The notes below the pieces were generated by a model. The model saw only the letters and a program-made list of their open reading frames with translations, had not been told where the DNA came from and did not search any database. Shown here one piece after another: positions 18,636 to 27,151 of a stretch of 64,000 nucleotides of DNA. Both the position numbers and the translations under genes were made by a program. Origin of the DNA: Umezawaea sp049997955 (lineage in GTDB: Bacteria > Actinomycetota > Actinomycetes > Mycobacteriales > Pseudonocardiaceae); assembly GCA_049997955.1 (NCBI GenBank), contig JAEBDY010000015.1, forward strand, positions 186,001-250,000, written 5' to 3'. Each line of letters starts with the position of its first letter. The first letter of the stretch is position 1.

Positions 18636-21600
18636 GTGACGACGGGGCTGGACGACACCGACGTGACGGGCGTCGCGGCGCTGGAACGCGTGCTCGCCGC
18701 GATGCGGGACATGCGGGACGGCAACTTCCGCCGCAGGCTGGTGCCTGCCGGCGGGGGCGTCGCCGCCGAGCTGGCCGAGGTGTTCAACGACATAGCCGGG
18801 CGCAACCAGCGGCTGGTCGGTGAGCTGGTGCGGGTGCGGCAGGTCGTCGGGCAGGAGGGGCGGCTGGACGAACGGCTCGCGCCCGACGACGGGCAGGCGG
18901 GCTGGGCACTGGCGACCGAGTCGGTGAACGGGCTGCTGGAAGACCTGATGCGGCCGACCACGGAGCTGAGCCGGGTCCTGGCGGCGGTCGCGGACGGCGA
19001 CCTGACGCAGCACATCCAGGTCACCGCGCGCGGCGACCTGGCGGCGCTGGCGGAGACGTTCAACTCGATGACGGCGACGCTGCGGACGTTCGCGGGCGAG
19101 GTCACCCGCGTGGCGCGCGAGATCGGCACGGACGGGCGACTGGGCGGCCAGGCCGAGCTGCCGGGCGTGGCGGGCATCTGGAAGGACCTGACCGACTCGG
19201 TCAACTTCATGTCCGGCAACCTCACGGCGCAGGTGCGCGACATCGCGCAGGTCGCGACGGCCGTGGCGCAGGGCGACCTGACGCAGAAGATCACCGTCAC
19301 GGTCGCGGGCGAGATGCTGGAGCTGAAGGACACCCTCAACACGATGGTGGACCAGCTCTCCTCGTTCGCGGGCGAGGTCACCCGCGTCGCGGTCGAGGTC
19401 GGCACCGAGGGCAGGCTGGGCGGCCAGGCGCAGGTGCCCGGCGTCGGCGGCACGTGGCGGGACCTCACCGACTCGGTGAACTTCATGGCGGGCAACCTGA
19501 CCAGCCAGGTCCGCAACATCGCCCAGGTCGCGACGGCCGTGGCGCGCGGCGACCTGTCGCAGAAGATCGACGTCGACGCCCGCGGCGAGATCCTCGAACT
19601 CAAGACCACGCTCAACACCATGGTCGACCAGCTCTCCTCCTTCGCGGGCGAGGTCACCCGCGTCGCCCGCGAGGTCGGCAGCGACGGGCGGCTCGGCGGC
19701 CAGGCGCAGGTGCCCGGCGTCGCGGGCACCTGGCGCGACCTCACCGACTCCGTGAACTCGATGGCGGGCAACCTGACCAGCCAGGTCCGCAACATCGCCC
19801 AGGTCACCACCGCCGTGGCGCGCGGCGACCTGTCGCAGAAGATCGACGTCGACGCCCGCGGCGAGATCCTCGAACTCAAGAGCACGCTGAACACGATGGT
19901 CGACCAGCTCTCCTCCTTCGCGGGCGAGGTGACGCGCGTGGCCCGCGAGGTGGGCAGCGACGGGCGGCTGGGCGGCCAGGCGACGGTGCCCGGTGTCGCG
20001 GGCACCTGGCGCGACCTCACCGACTCGGTGAACTTCATGGCGGGCAACCTGACCAGCCAGGTCCGCAACATCGCCCAGGTCGCGACGGCCGTGGCGCAGG
20101 GCGACCTGTCGCAGAAGATCACGGTCAACGCCAAGGGCGAGATCCTCGAACTCAAGACCACGCTCAACACCATGGTCGACCAGCTCTCCTCCTTCGCCGA
20201 CGAGGTCAACCGGGTCGCGCGCGAGGTCGGCACCGAGGGGCGGCTGGGCGGTCAGGCCCAGGTGCCCGGCGTCGCGGGAACCTGGAAAGCGTTGACGGAC
20301 AACGTGAACTCCATGGCCGACAACCTGACGGCGCAGGTGCGCAGCATCGCGCAGGTGACGACGGCGGTCGCGGGCGGCGACCTGAGCCAGAAGATCACCG
20401 TGGACGCGCGGGGCGAGATCCTCGAACTCAAGAGCACGATCAACACGATGGTCGACCAGCTCTCGTCGTTCGCCGACGAGGTCACCCGCGTGGCGCGCGA
20501 GGTCGGCACGGACGGGCGGCTGGGCGGCCAGGCGAAGGTGCCGGGCGTCGCGGGAACCTGGAAGAACCTCACGGACAACGTGAACTCCATGGCGGACAAC
20601 CTGTCCGGGCAGGTCCGCAACATCGCCACGGTCGCCACGGCCGTCGCGAACGGCGACCTGTCGAAGAAGATCACCGTGGAGGCCAAGGGCGAGGTCGCCG
20701 CGCTGGCCGAGACGATCAACGGGATGGTCGACACGCTGCGGGCGTTCGGCGACGAGGTGACCCGCGTGGCGCGCGAGGTCGGCACCGAGGGCATCCTCGG
20801 CGGCCAGGCGCGCGTGCCGAACGTGGCGGGCACCTGGAAGGACCTCACGGACAACGTGAACTTCATGGCGGGCAACCTGACCAACCAGGTCCGCAACATC
20901 GCCCAGGTCACCACGGCGGTGGCGCGGGGCGACCTGTCGAAGAAGATCGACGTCGACGCGCGCGGCGAGATCCTCGAACTCAAGACGACGATCAACACGA
21001 TGGTCGACCAGCTGTCGTCGTTCGCGGGCGAGGTCACCCGTGTCGCCCGCGAGGTCGGCACGGAGGGCAGGCTCGGCGGCCAGGCCGAAGTGGACGGTGT
21101 CTCCGGCACCTGGCAGAAGCTGACCGAGAGCGTGAACCAGTTGGCCAGCAACCTGACCACGCAGGTGCGGGCCATCGCGGCGGTCGCCACGGCGGTGACG
21201 GCGGGCGACCTGACCCGGCAGATCACCGTGGAGGCGTCCGGCGAGCTGGCGGAGCTCAAGGACAACGTCAACCAGATGATCGGCAACCTCAAGGAGACGA
21301 CCCGCACCAACCAGGAGCAGGACTGGCTGAAGACGAACCTGGCCAGGCTCTCCGGGCTGATGCAGGGCCACCGCGACCTGCACGCGGTCGCGTCGCTGAT
21401 CATGAGCGAGCTGACGCCGCTGGTGTCGGCGCAGCAGGGCGCGTTCTTCCTGTTCCAGCAGGAGGGTTTCGAGCTGACCGCGAGCTACGGCTACGGCAGG
21501 CCGGACGGCCGCGTGGTGCGGTTCGCGCCGGGCGAGTCGCTGGTCGGGCAGGCGGCGCTGGAGAAGAAGACCATCCTGGTCACGGGCGTCCCGCCGGGCT

Positions 21601-23162
21601 ACCTGACCATCTCGTCCGGACTGGGCTCGTCGACGCCCGCGAACCTGATCATCCTGCCCGTGCTGTTCCAGGGCGAGACGCTCGGCGTGATCGAGCTGGC
21701 CACGGTCAACGAGTTCACCGACGTGCACCTGGACCTGTTGGAGCAGTTGAAGGAGAACATCGGCGTCAACGTGAACACCATGCTGGCCAACGCCCGCACG
21801 GACGCGCTGCTCGCCGAGTCCCAGCGCCTCGCGCAGGAGCTGCGGGCCGGGTCGGCCGAGCTGGAGGACCGCGCGAAGCAGCTGTCGTCGGCGTCGAAGT
21901 ACAAGTCCGAGTTCATGGCGAACATGTCGCACGAGCTGCGGACCCCGTTGAACAGCCTGCTGATCCTGGCGAAGCTGCTGGCGGACAACCTGGACGGCAA
22001 CCTCAACCCGAAGCAGGTGGAGTTCGCCAGGACGATCCACTCGTCGGGCAGCGACCTGCTCCAGCTGATCGACGACATCCTCGACCTGACCAAGGTCGAG
22101 GCCGGGCACATGCAGGTGCAGGCCGAGCCGGTGCGCCTCGCCGAGCTGGTCCGCTACGTCGAGGCGCTGTGCCTGCCGCTCACGGCGGAGAAGGGCCTGG
22201 AGTTCCACATCAGCGTGGAGCCGGACGTGCCCGTCACGCTGCACACCGACGAGCACCGGTTGCAGCAGATCCTGCGCAACCTGCTGTCCAACGCGGTGAA
22301 GTTCACCCACGAGGGCGGGATCGACCTGCACATCCGGCACGCGCAGCCGCAGGAGGCACCGGACATGGCGTGGCCGCGCACGACGTCGATGCTCGCGTTC
22401 GACGTCCGCGACACCGGCATCGGCATCCCGGCCGAGAAGCTGTCGGTGATCTTCGAGGCGTTCCAGCAGGCCGACGGCACCACCAGCCGCAAGTACGGCG
22501 GCACGGGCCTCGGCCTGTCGATCAGCCGGGAACTCTCGCAGCTGCTCAACGGCAGGCTGAACGTGCGCAGCGAGCCGGGCATCGGCAGCACGTTCACGCT
22601 GTATCTGCCGCTGGTGAGGAACGCGCAGCCGGTGGAGCTGCCCGCGCCGCTGCCGGAACTGCTGGAGCCGGTGCCGTCCGCGCCGGTCAACCACCCCCGG
22701 CCCGCGCAGGGGGGCCAGGCCGCCGCGCCCGCGACGCTGGTGGCGCCGAACCCGCTGCCCGCCGCGCCGACCCGGTTCCACGGCGAGAAGGTGCTGGTCG
22801 TGGACGACGACCTGCGCAACGTGTTCGCGCTGACCAGCGTGCTGGAGCTGCACGGGTTGCAGGTGATCTACGCCGACAACGGCATCGCGGGCGTGCGGGC
22901 GCTGGAGCAGTACGACGACGTGACGCTCGTGCTGATGGACATCATGATGCCGGAACTCGACGGCAACGCCACGATGGCCGCGATCCGGGCGATGGAGCAC
23001 TACGAGGACCTGCCGGTCATCGCGGTGACCGCCAAGGCCATGAAGGGCGACCGGGAAAAGAGCCTCGCCTCCGGCGCCACGGACTACGTGACCAAGCCGG
23101 TCGACACCGACCACCTGCTGCGGCTGATCGGCTACTACCTGGGGATGGCCGACGGCGCCTGA
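18636..23162 (+). CDS. Soluble hybrid histidine kinase with long HAMP array (OsaA-like)
   Basis: 1508 residues, no membrane helix. Order: two divergent HAMP-like units (about 5-140), eight close HAMP units of 92 residues each (about 190-890), GAF domain (about 905-1055, FFLFQQEGFELTASYGYG), HisKA with phospho-His1099 in NMSHELRTPLNS, HATPase (N box NLLSNAVKF, DTGIGIP, GTGLGLSISREL), a Pro/Ala linker, and a receiver domain (about 1385-1505) with phospho-Asp1435 in LMDIMMPELDG and KPVD. GTG at 18636 is chosen because GGAGG precedes it by five bases. OsaA of Streptomyces and fungal Nik1/Os-1 kinases share this plan and act in osmotic stress. No separate response regulator gene is next to it. Confidence 0.92.
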   Translation: MTTGLDDTDVTGVAALERVLAAMRDMRDGNFRRRLVPAGGGVAAELAEVFNDIAGRNQRLVGELVRVRQVVGQEGRLDERLAPDDGQAGWALATESVNGLLEDLMRPTTELSRVLAAVADGDLTQHIQVTARGDLAALAETFNSMTATLRTFAGEVTRVAREIGTDGRLGGQAELPGVAGIWKDLTDSVNFMSGNLTAQVRDIAQVATAVAQGDLTQKITVTVAGEMLELKDTLNTMVDQLSSFAGEVTRVAVEVGTEGRLGGQAQVPGVGGTWRDLTDSVNFMAGNLTSQVRNIAQVATAVARGDLSQKIDVDARGEILELKTTLNTMVDQLSSFAGEVTRVAREVGSDGRLGGQAQVPGVAGTWRDLTDSVNSMAGNLTSQVRNIAQVTTAVARGDLSQKIDVDARGEILELKSTLNTMVDQLSSFAGEVTRVAREVGSDGRLGGQATVPGVAGTWRDLTDSVNFMAGNLTSQVRNIAQVATAVAQGDLSQKITVNAKGEILELKTTLNTMVDQLSSFADEVNRVAREVGTEGRLGGQAQVPGVAGTWKALTDNVNSMADNLTAQVRSIAQVTTAVAGGDLSQKITVDARGEILELKSTINTMVDQLSSFADEVTRVAREVGTDGRLGGQAKVPGVAGTWKNLTDNVNSMADNLSGQVRNIATVATAVANGDLSKKITVEAKGEVAALAETINGMVDTLRAFGDEVTRVAREVGTEGILGGQARVPNVAGTWKDLTDNVNFMAGNLTNQVRNIAQVTTAVARGDLSKKIDVDARGEILELKTTINTMVDQLSSFAGEVTRVAREVGTEGRLGGQAEVDGVSGTWQKLTESVNQLASNLTTQVRAIAAVATAVTAGDLTRQITVEASGELAELKDNVNQMIGNLKETTRTNQEQDWLKTNLARLSGLMQGHRDLHAVASLIMSELTPLVSAQQGAFFLFQQEGFELTASYGYGRPDGRVVRFAPGESLVGQAALEKKTILVTGVPPGYLTISSGLGSSTPANLIILPVLFQGETLGVIELATVNEFTDVHLDLLEQLKENIGVNVNTMLANARTDALLAESQRLAQELRAGSAELEDRAKQLSSASKYKSEFMANMSHELRTPLNSLLILAKLLADNLDGNLNPKQVEFARTIHSSGSDLLQLIDDILDLTKVEAGHMQVQAEPVRLAELVRYVEALCLPLTAEKGLEFHISVEPDVPVTLHTDEHRLQQILRNLLSNAVKFTHEGGIDLHIRHAQPQEAPDMAWPRTTSMLAFDVRDTGIGIPAEKLSVIFEAFQQADGTTSRKYGGTGLGLSISRELSQLLNGRLNVRSEPGIGSTFTLYLPLVRNAQPVELPAPLPELLEPVPSAPVNHPRPAQGGQAAAPATLVAPNPLPAAPTRFHGEKVLVVDDDLRNVFALTSVLELHGLQVIYADNGIAGVRALEQYDDVTLVLMDIMMPELDGNATMAAIRAMEHYEDLPVIAVTAKAMKGDREKSLASGATDYVTKPVDTDHLLRLIGYYLGMADGA
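19228..21300 (+). repeat. 276-bp in-frame tandem repeat coding for HAMP units
   Basis: Eight units of 276 bp (92 codons) inside the kinase gene, each with a version of GTCCGCAACATCGCCCAGGT and GACCAGCTCTCCTCCTTCGC. The middle copies (about 19500-20200) are nearly identical in DNA, so recent duplication or gene conversion is likely and the unit number may vary between strains. Confidence 0.9.
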
Positions 23163-23638
23163 GCCGGGTCGGGGGCCTTCAGCGGCCCGGTGGTGGCGTC
23201 GGTGATGGTCTTCAGCGCTTGCGCCACGACCGATACGAGGTCGGCCGGGACGTGCTCCAGGACGCGGCGGCGGGCGATCCGGAGGTGCGCGGGCTGAGCG
23301 GCCTTGAGCCGGTCGTGACCCGCGTCGGTGAGCACGGCGAGGTTGCCGCGCGCGTCCGCGCCGTGGCGCTCCTTGTCCACCAGGCCGTGAGCGCGCAGGG
23401 CGTCGACGACCCTGGTGATGCGGGACGGCGTGAGGCCGATCGCGGTGGCCAGTTCGGACATGCGCAGGCGGTGGTCGGGGGCCTCGCTGAGGGTCAGCAG
23501 CGCGGCGAAGTCGGTCATGGACAGGCCGGTGGCGCGGGTCATGTCGTCCTCCAGCGCCCTGGGGAGCGCGTGGACGAGACGCCCCAGGGACGACCAGAGG
23601 AGCATCTCCTCGGCTTTGAGCCGGTCCGTGTCGGTCAC
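23135..23638 (-). CDS. MarR family transcriptional regulator
   Basis: 167 residues. Winged-helix MarR protein: SMTDFAALLTLSEAPDHRLR, MSELATAIGLTPSRITRVVD, KERHGADARGNLAVLTDAG. GTG at 23638 is chosen because GGAGG stands eight bases before it; a GTG at 23656 would lie inside the operator. The 3' end overlaps the end of the kinase gene by 28 bp (tail to tail). Divergent from a hydrolase and NAD-dependent epimerase pair, with two large dyads between; it very likely represses both directions. Confidence 0.9.
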   Translation of the reverse strand: MTDTDRLKAEEMLLWSSLGRLVHALPRALEDDMTRATGLSMTDFAALLTLSEAPDHRLRMSELATAIGLTPSRITRVVDALRAHGLVDKERHGADARGNLAVLTDAGHDRLKAAQPAHLRIARRRVLEHVPADLVSVVAQALKTITDATTGPLKAPDPAQAPSAIPR

Positions 23639-23655
23639 ACCGCCATCCTCCCCCA

Positions 23656-23708
23656 CCTTGCTTGCCCAGGCAAAGTTTTTCGCGTATTACTTGCCTGGGC
23701 AAGCAAGG
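23656..23708. promoter_or_regulatory. MarR operator: 18-bp inverted repeat overlapping a promoter
   Basis: Perfect 18-bp arms (23656-23673 and 23691-23708); each arm is itself a near-dyad around TTGCCTGGGCAA, so two MarR dimers could bind. The rightward promoter TTGCCC (23662-23667), 17 bp spacer, TATTAC (23685-23690) lies within it, so binding should block transcription of the hydrolase gene. Confidence 0.85.
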
Positions 23709-23710
23709 TC

Positions 23711-24640
23711 TTGCCGAACCACCCGAAGGAGGACGTCATCACCACTCCATCACCGGGTTCGGGAACGCCCGAACCCGACAGCCCGGTCGCGGACCTGCCG
23801 GGCTTCACCCACCGCTACGCCGACGTCGACGGCGTTCGCCTGCACCACGTGGTCGGCGGCAGCGGCCCCGCCGTGCTGCTCGTGCACGGCTGGCCGTTCA
23901 CCTGGACCGAGTGGCGGCCGACCATGCCGCTGCTGGCGGTCGCCGGCTTCACCGTCATCGCCCCGGACCTGCGGGGATCGGGCGACTCGGGCAAGCCCGC
24001 GGGCCGCCGCACCAAGAGGGAGGAGGCGGAGGACCTGCATCGACTGGTCGCCCACCTCGGTCTGCGCGAGGTGAACCTGGCGGGCACCGACATCGGCGCC
24101 ATGGTCGCCCACGCCTACGCGGCGGCCCACCCGGACGAGGTGCGCCGCCTGGTGCTCAGCGAGTCGTCCCTGCCGGGGTTCGGCCTCGAACGCCTGATGG
24201 ACGTCGCGTCCGGCGGCTCGTGGCACTTCGGCTTCCACGCCCAGGTCGACCTCGCCGAGATGCTCACCGCGGGCAAGGAGGAGGCCTACCTCGACGGCTT
24301 CTGGTCGTTGATGTCCGCGGGCGGACTCACGCCCGCGGACCGCGCCGAACTGCTGCGCACCTACCGCGCGCCCGGCGGCATGCGCGGCGGCTTCGAGCAC
24401 TACGCGACCCTCGTCGAGGACGGCCGCGCGGCGCGCGGCGCGAGTCGCGTGGAGATGCCGGTCCTCGTCCTCAACGGCGAACACGGCCTGCCGCAACGGG
24501 TCCTGCTCGACGGCGTCCGCGAGGCCGCCACCGACGTGCGCGCGGACATCGTCCCCGGCAGCGCCCACACCATCGGCCTGGACAACCCGACCTGGCTCGC
24601 CGCCCGGCTCGCCGACTTCTTCCACGGGAGCACCGCATGA
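23711..24640 (+). CDS. Alpha/beta hydrolase, epoxide hydrolase-like
   Basis: 309 residues from TTG 23711. Epoxide hydrolase branch of the alpha/beta fold: oxyanion motif VHGWPFTWTEWRP, nucleophile elbow with Asp127 (GTDIGAM) instead of Ser, and late His in GSAHTIG. The start is uncertain: no ATG or GTG lies near. TTG 23711 has only AAGG two bases before it and lies about 14 bases from the predicted transcription start, while a strong AAGGAGG (23726-23732) stands five bases before an in-frame ATC (23738), giving 300 residues. First gene of a MarR-controlled two-gene operon; ATGA overlap with the next gene. Confidence 0.85.
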   Translation: MPNHPKEDVITTPSPGSGTPEPDSPVADLPGFTHRYADVDGVRLHHVVGGSGPAVLLVHGWPFTWTEWRPTMPLLAVAGFTVIAPDLRGSGDSGKPAGRRTKREEAEDLHRLVAHLGLREVNLAGTDIGAMVAHAYAAAHPDEVRRLVLSESSLPGFGLERLMDVASGGSWHFGFHAQVDLAEMLTAGKEEAYLDGFWSLMSAGGLTPADRAELLRTYRAPGGMRGGFEHYATLVEDGRAARGASRVEMPVLVLNGEHGLPQRVLLDGVREAATDVRADIVPGSAHTIGLDNPTWLAARLADFFHGSTA

Positions 24641-25530
24641 AGATCCTCGTCACGGGAGCCACCGGCTACGCCGGTTCCCGCATCGCCGCCGCGCTCAGCC
24701 GGGACGGCCACGCCGTCCTCGGCCTGACCCGCTCGGCGGACGACCGCTCCCTCGCGGCGATCGAGGTCACGCCGGTGGTCGGCGACCTCGCGCGACCGGA
24801 CTCCTGGCGCGACCACCTCCGGGACGTGGACGCGGTCGTGCACGTGGTGCTCGACCTCGGCGACCCCGTCGGCAGCGACCGGCGGCTGTTCGCCGAACTG
24901 CTCGCCGCGCAGGGGGACGACGGCCGCCGACGCCACCTCGTCTACACGACCGGCATCTCCGCTTACGGCCGTACCGGCCTCGCGCTGATGGACGAGACCA
25001 CTCCGGGGAACCCCGCCAGTCCCCTGCACTTCCGCTTCCGGCTGGAACGGGAACTCGGCGACTCGGGGCTGTCCCACACGGTCGTCCGGCCGGGCTTCCT
25101 CTACGGCGGGGCGGCGGGCACCTCGATGACGGGCCAGTGGTTCGCCGCCGCGGAGGAGGGCCACGCCGTCTTCCACGGCGACGTGGCCAAGCGATGGAGC
25201 TGGATCCACGTCGAGGACCTGGCCGCCGCGTACACCGCCGTCCTGCGCGACCCGGCCAGGTTCGACGGCGAGACCTTCGTCGTCGCCGACGACCAGCGCC
25301 TGCGCGCGATCGACGTCCAGCGGGAAGCCCTGCGGGCGGCGGGCTTCACCGGCGAGGTCGCGCTGGCGACCGCCGAGGAAGGCGGGGTGCTGCACCTGGC
25401 CGCCGACCAGGACGAGCTGGTCAGCAGCGCGAAGGCCCACCGACTGCTGGGATGGCGTCCGCGCCACCTCTCCCCGACCGACGCCATGGACGTCCACCAC
25501 CGGGCGTGGAAGGCCGCCCGGCCCGCCTGA
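24637..25530 (+). CDS. NAD(P)-dependent epimerase/dehydratase family protein
   Basis: 297 residues, atypical/extended short-chain dehydrogenase fold. Seen: N-terminal dinucleotide motif VTGATGYAGSRIA, VYTTGISAYGRT, VVRPGFLYGG and WSWIHVEDLAAAY. The usual YxxxK is not obvious, so it may be an NmrA-like or reductase-type member. ATG at 24637 overlaps the hydrolase stop as ATGA. Co-induction with the hydrolase suggests a joint role in handling a small reactive or aromatic compound that the MarR protein senses (inference). Confidence 0.87.
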   Translation: MKILVTGATGYAGSRIAAALSRDGHAVLGLTRSADDRSLAAIEVTPVVGDLARPDSWRDHLRDVDAVVHVVLDLGDPVGSDRRLFAELLAAQGDDGRRRHLVYTTGISAYGRTGLALMDETTPGNPASPLHFRFRLERELGDSGLSHTVVRPGFLYGGAAGTSMTGQWFAAAEEGHAVFHGDVAKRWSWIHVEDLAAAYTAVLRDPARFDGETFVVADDQRLRAIDVQREALRAAGFTGEVALATAEEGGVLHLAADQDELVSSAKAHRLLGWRPRHLSPTDAMDVHHRAWKAARPA

Positions 25531-25545
25531 CCACCGTCGGCCGGG

Positions 25546-25878
25546 CTAGACCGGTTCGCCGACCGCCTGGCCGACGGTGTCGTGGATGCTCATGACGGTT
25601 GTGAGGTCGGTCAGGCGGAACAGCTTGTGCACCGCGGGCCGCATCGACGCCAACCGGAACCGCCCGCCGCCCGCACCCAGCCGCCGGTGCCAGTCGACCA
25701 TCAGCGCCAGACCGGTGGAGTCCATGAACTCCAGGTCGGCCAGGTCGAGGACCACCCGGTCGGTGACGGCGAGTTCGAGGTGGTCGGACAGGGTGGCGAC
25801 GGTCTCGGCGTCGAGCTCGCCGGACACCACCACGACCTTCCACTCGCCGTGGACCTCACTGCGCACCTGCAAGTCCAT
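25546..25878 (-). CDS. STAS domain anti-anti-sigma factor (RsbV/BldG-like)
   Basis: 110 residues. STAS fold: VVVVSGELDAETVATLSDHL, LDLADLEFMDSTGLALMVDW with the phosphorylatable Ser in DSTGL. Proteins of this kind bind an RsbW-type anti-sigma kinase when unphosphorylated and so free a sigma factor. ATG at 25878 is preferred; a GTG at 25899 would add seven residues. Divergent from an RsbW-like gene 156 bp away, so the pair may be partners. Confidence 0.88.
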   Translation of the reverse strand: MDLQVRSEVHGEWKVVVVSGELDAETVATLSDHLELAVTDRVVLDLADLEFMDSTGLALMVDWHRRLGAGGGRFRLASMRPAVHKLFRLTDLTTVMSIHDTVGQAVGEPV

Positions 25879-26034
25879 CGTCCTCGCGTCCTTCCGCACG
25901 ACCGGCGTCGCGACCCAGGAGATCGTGCAACAGGAGGTCCCCCGGCGCGAGCACCGGGTGGCCGAAGCGGCGGACCGCCCGGTGGATGTGCGACGATGCG
26001 GACCGGCCGATCAAGGGCGAGCGGGGAGCGGGAT

Positions 26035-26424
26035 GTGCTGAACGAACCAGCGACACCCGTCGCCGTCGTGCTCCCGGCGGAGCCCGGATCGTGCTCGCGG
26101 GCTCGACGTGTGGTCGACGAAGCGGTCACGAACTGGGGCCTGCCGGAGGAGTTCGCGGACGACGCCGCGCTGGTGGTCACCGAACTGGTGTCCAACGGCG
26201 CGGACCACGCCGAAGGGCCGTTGCGGCTCACGGTGAACCGCACGGAGAACGGGGTGCGCATAGAGGTGCACGACCGTTCCCCGGTGCTGCCCGTGCTGAG
26301 ACCCGTCAGCCCGGAATCGCCGCGCGGCCGCGGGATGATCATCGTGAACGCGCTGAGCGCCGACTGGGGCGTGGAGCCGGACGACGAGGGCAAGACCGTG
26401 TGGTCCGAGATGGAAGCCGGCTAG
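26035..26424 (+). CDS. RsbW-like ATP-binding anti-sigma/regulatory protein
   Basis: 129 residues, HATPase_c_2 domain. Seen: N box ELVSNGADHAEG, VRIEVHDRSP and G box GRGMIIVNALSADWG. GTG at 26035 has GGGGAG before it. Small stand-alone proteins of this family in actinomycetes are anti-sigma kinases or switch-protein kinases. No sigma factor gene is adjacent; likely partners are the STAS proteins at 25546 and 28110 and the PP2C phosphatase at 17061 (inference). Confidence 0.87.
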   Translation: MLNEPATPVAVVLPAEPGSCSRARRVVDEAVTNWGLPEEFADDAALVVTELVSNGADHAEGPLRLTVNRTENGVRIEVHDRSPVLPVLRPVSPESPRGRGMIIVNALSADWGVEPDDEGKTVWSEMEAG

Positions 26425-27151
26425 CCACCGACCCCTCACGACCCGTCGACGCCGAGTCCAGCGACCGCCGGCTCGGGGTGACACATCGACCGGGCCACCA
26501 CGCGGGCTCGCGGACCGGCCACCCGACGGCCCGGCCACCACCGCTCACGGGATCGGACTGCCCAGGCCCGCCCAGCGCGCCTGCAGCGAACCGACCGGCC
26601 CCAGGACCATCCTCCGGCGCAGACCGCTTGGCGTCCTGGACCGGTCACCGGCCGGGCGGCCCCGTGGGCGTCGTCAGGAGCCGACAACCTCACCCGGTCG
26701 AGCGAAACGACCCGGCCGCTCGACCCCGAGAACTGTCGTACCCCCGCCGTGACGTGTGCGTCGGGGGGCTGCCCGACCGGCGACCCCTGCCACGCCACCA
26801 ACCCCCGGCACGACGTCGTGCACACCCCTCCCCCCGAAATCCGACACCGCGATCGTGGAACGGGTTTCCCAGCTGCCGGACGGCCGACGCCGAGACCCGG
26901 CAAGGCGGTCCGTTCTCCAGTGGACGGTCCGCATCCCCTGCGCCCGAGGGACTTCCTCCACCCGCGCACGCGAAACCCCAACTCCGCCAACGTCGAGCGC
27001 GGTCACGGACGGTCCAATCCCAGGTCCCTCCAATGGACCAGTGGTCTACCGCCGCCTCGGGAACATTTGCCCTACCTGGGACACTGTGGGTTTGATCGCG
27101 TGCCCCAGTGGGCATGAACCCGGTCCCGACAAGACTTCAGGAGGCGCACGG
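26425..27151. other. Intergenic region, about 730 bp
   Basis: No supported gene; several open frames on both strands lack proper codon bias. The right end holds a sigma-B-like promoter and the leader of the Ppx/GppA gene. Nothing else recognised. Confidence 0.55.
27090..27115 (+). promoter_or_regulatory. Sigma-B-type promoter for the Ppx/GppA gene
   Basis: GTTTGA (27090-27095), 14 bp, GGGCAT (27110-27115), close to the actinomycete stress sigma consensus GTTT / GGGTAT. The ATG of the downstream gene follows about 37 bp later with CAGGAGG at good distance. Confidence 0.5.

Noticed and set aside
19228..21300. Regular repeats resembling a CRISPR or satellite array
   Set aside because: The unit is 276 bp, in frame, and encodes HAMP domains; no spacers of CRISPR size.
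18573..23702. 1709-residue open frame on the minus strand over the HAMP kinase gene
   Set aside because: It is an antisense shadow caused by high GC and in-frame repeats; the plus-strand protein has clear HAMP, kinase and receiver domains.
25986..27095. Plus-strand 369-codon frame over the RsbW-like gene and the following spacer
   Set aside because: Out of phase with the RsbW-like protein, very rich in Arg/Pro and without domains.
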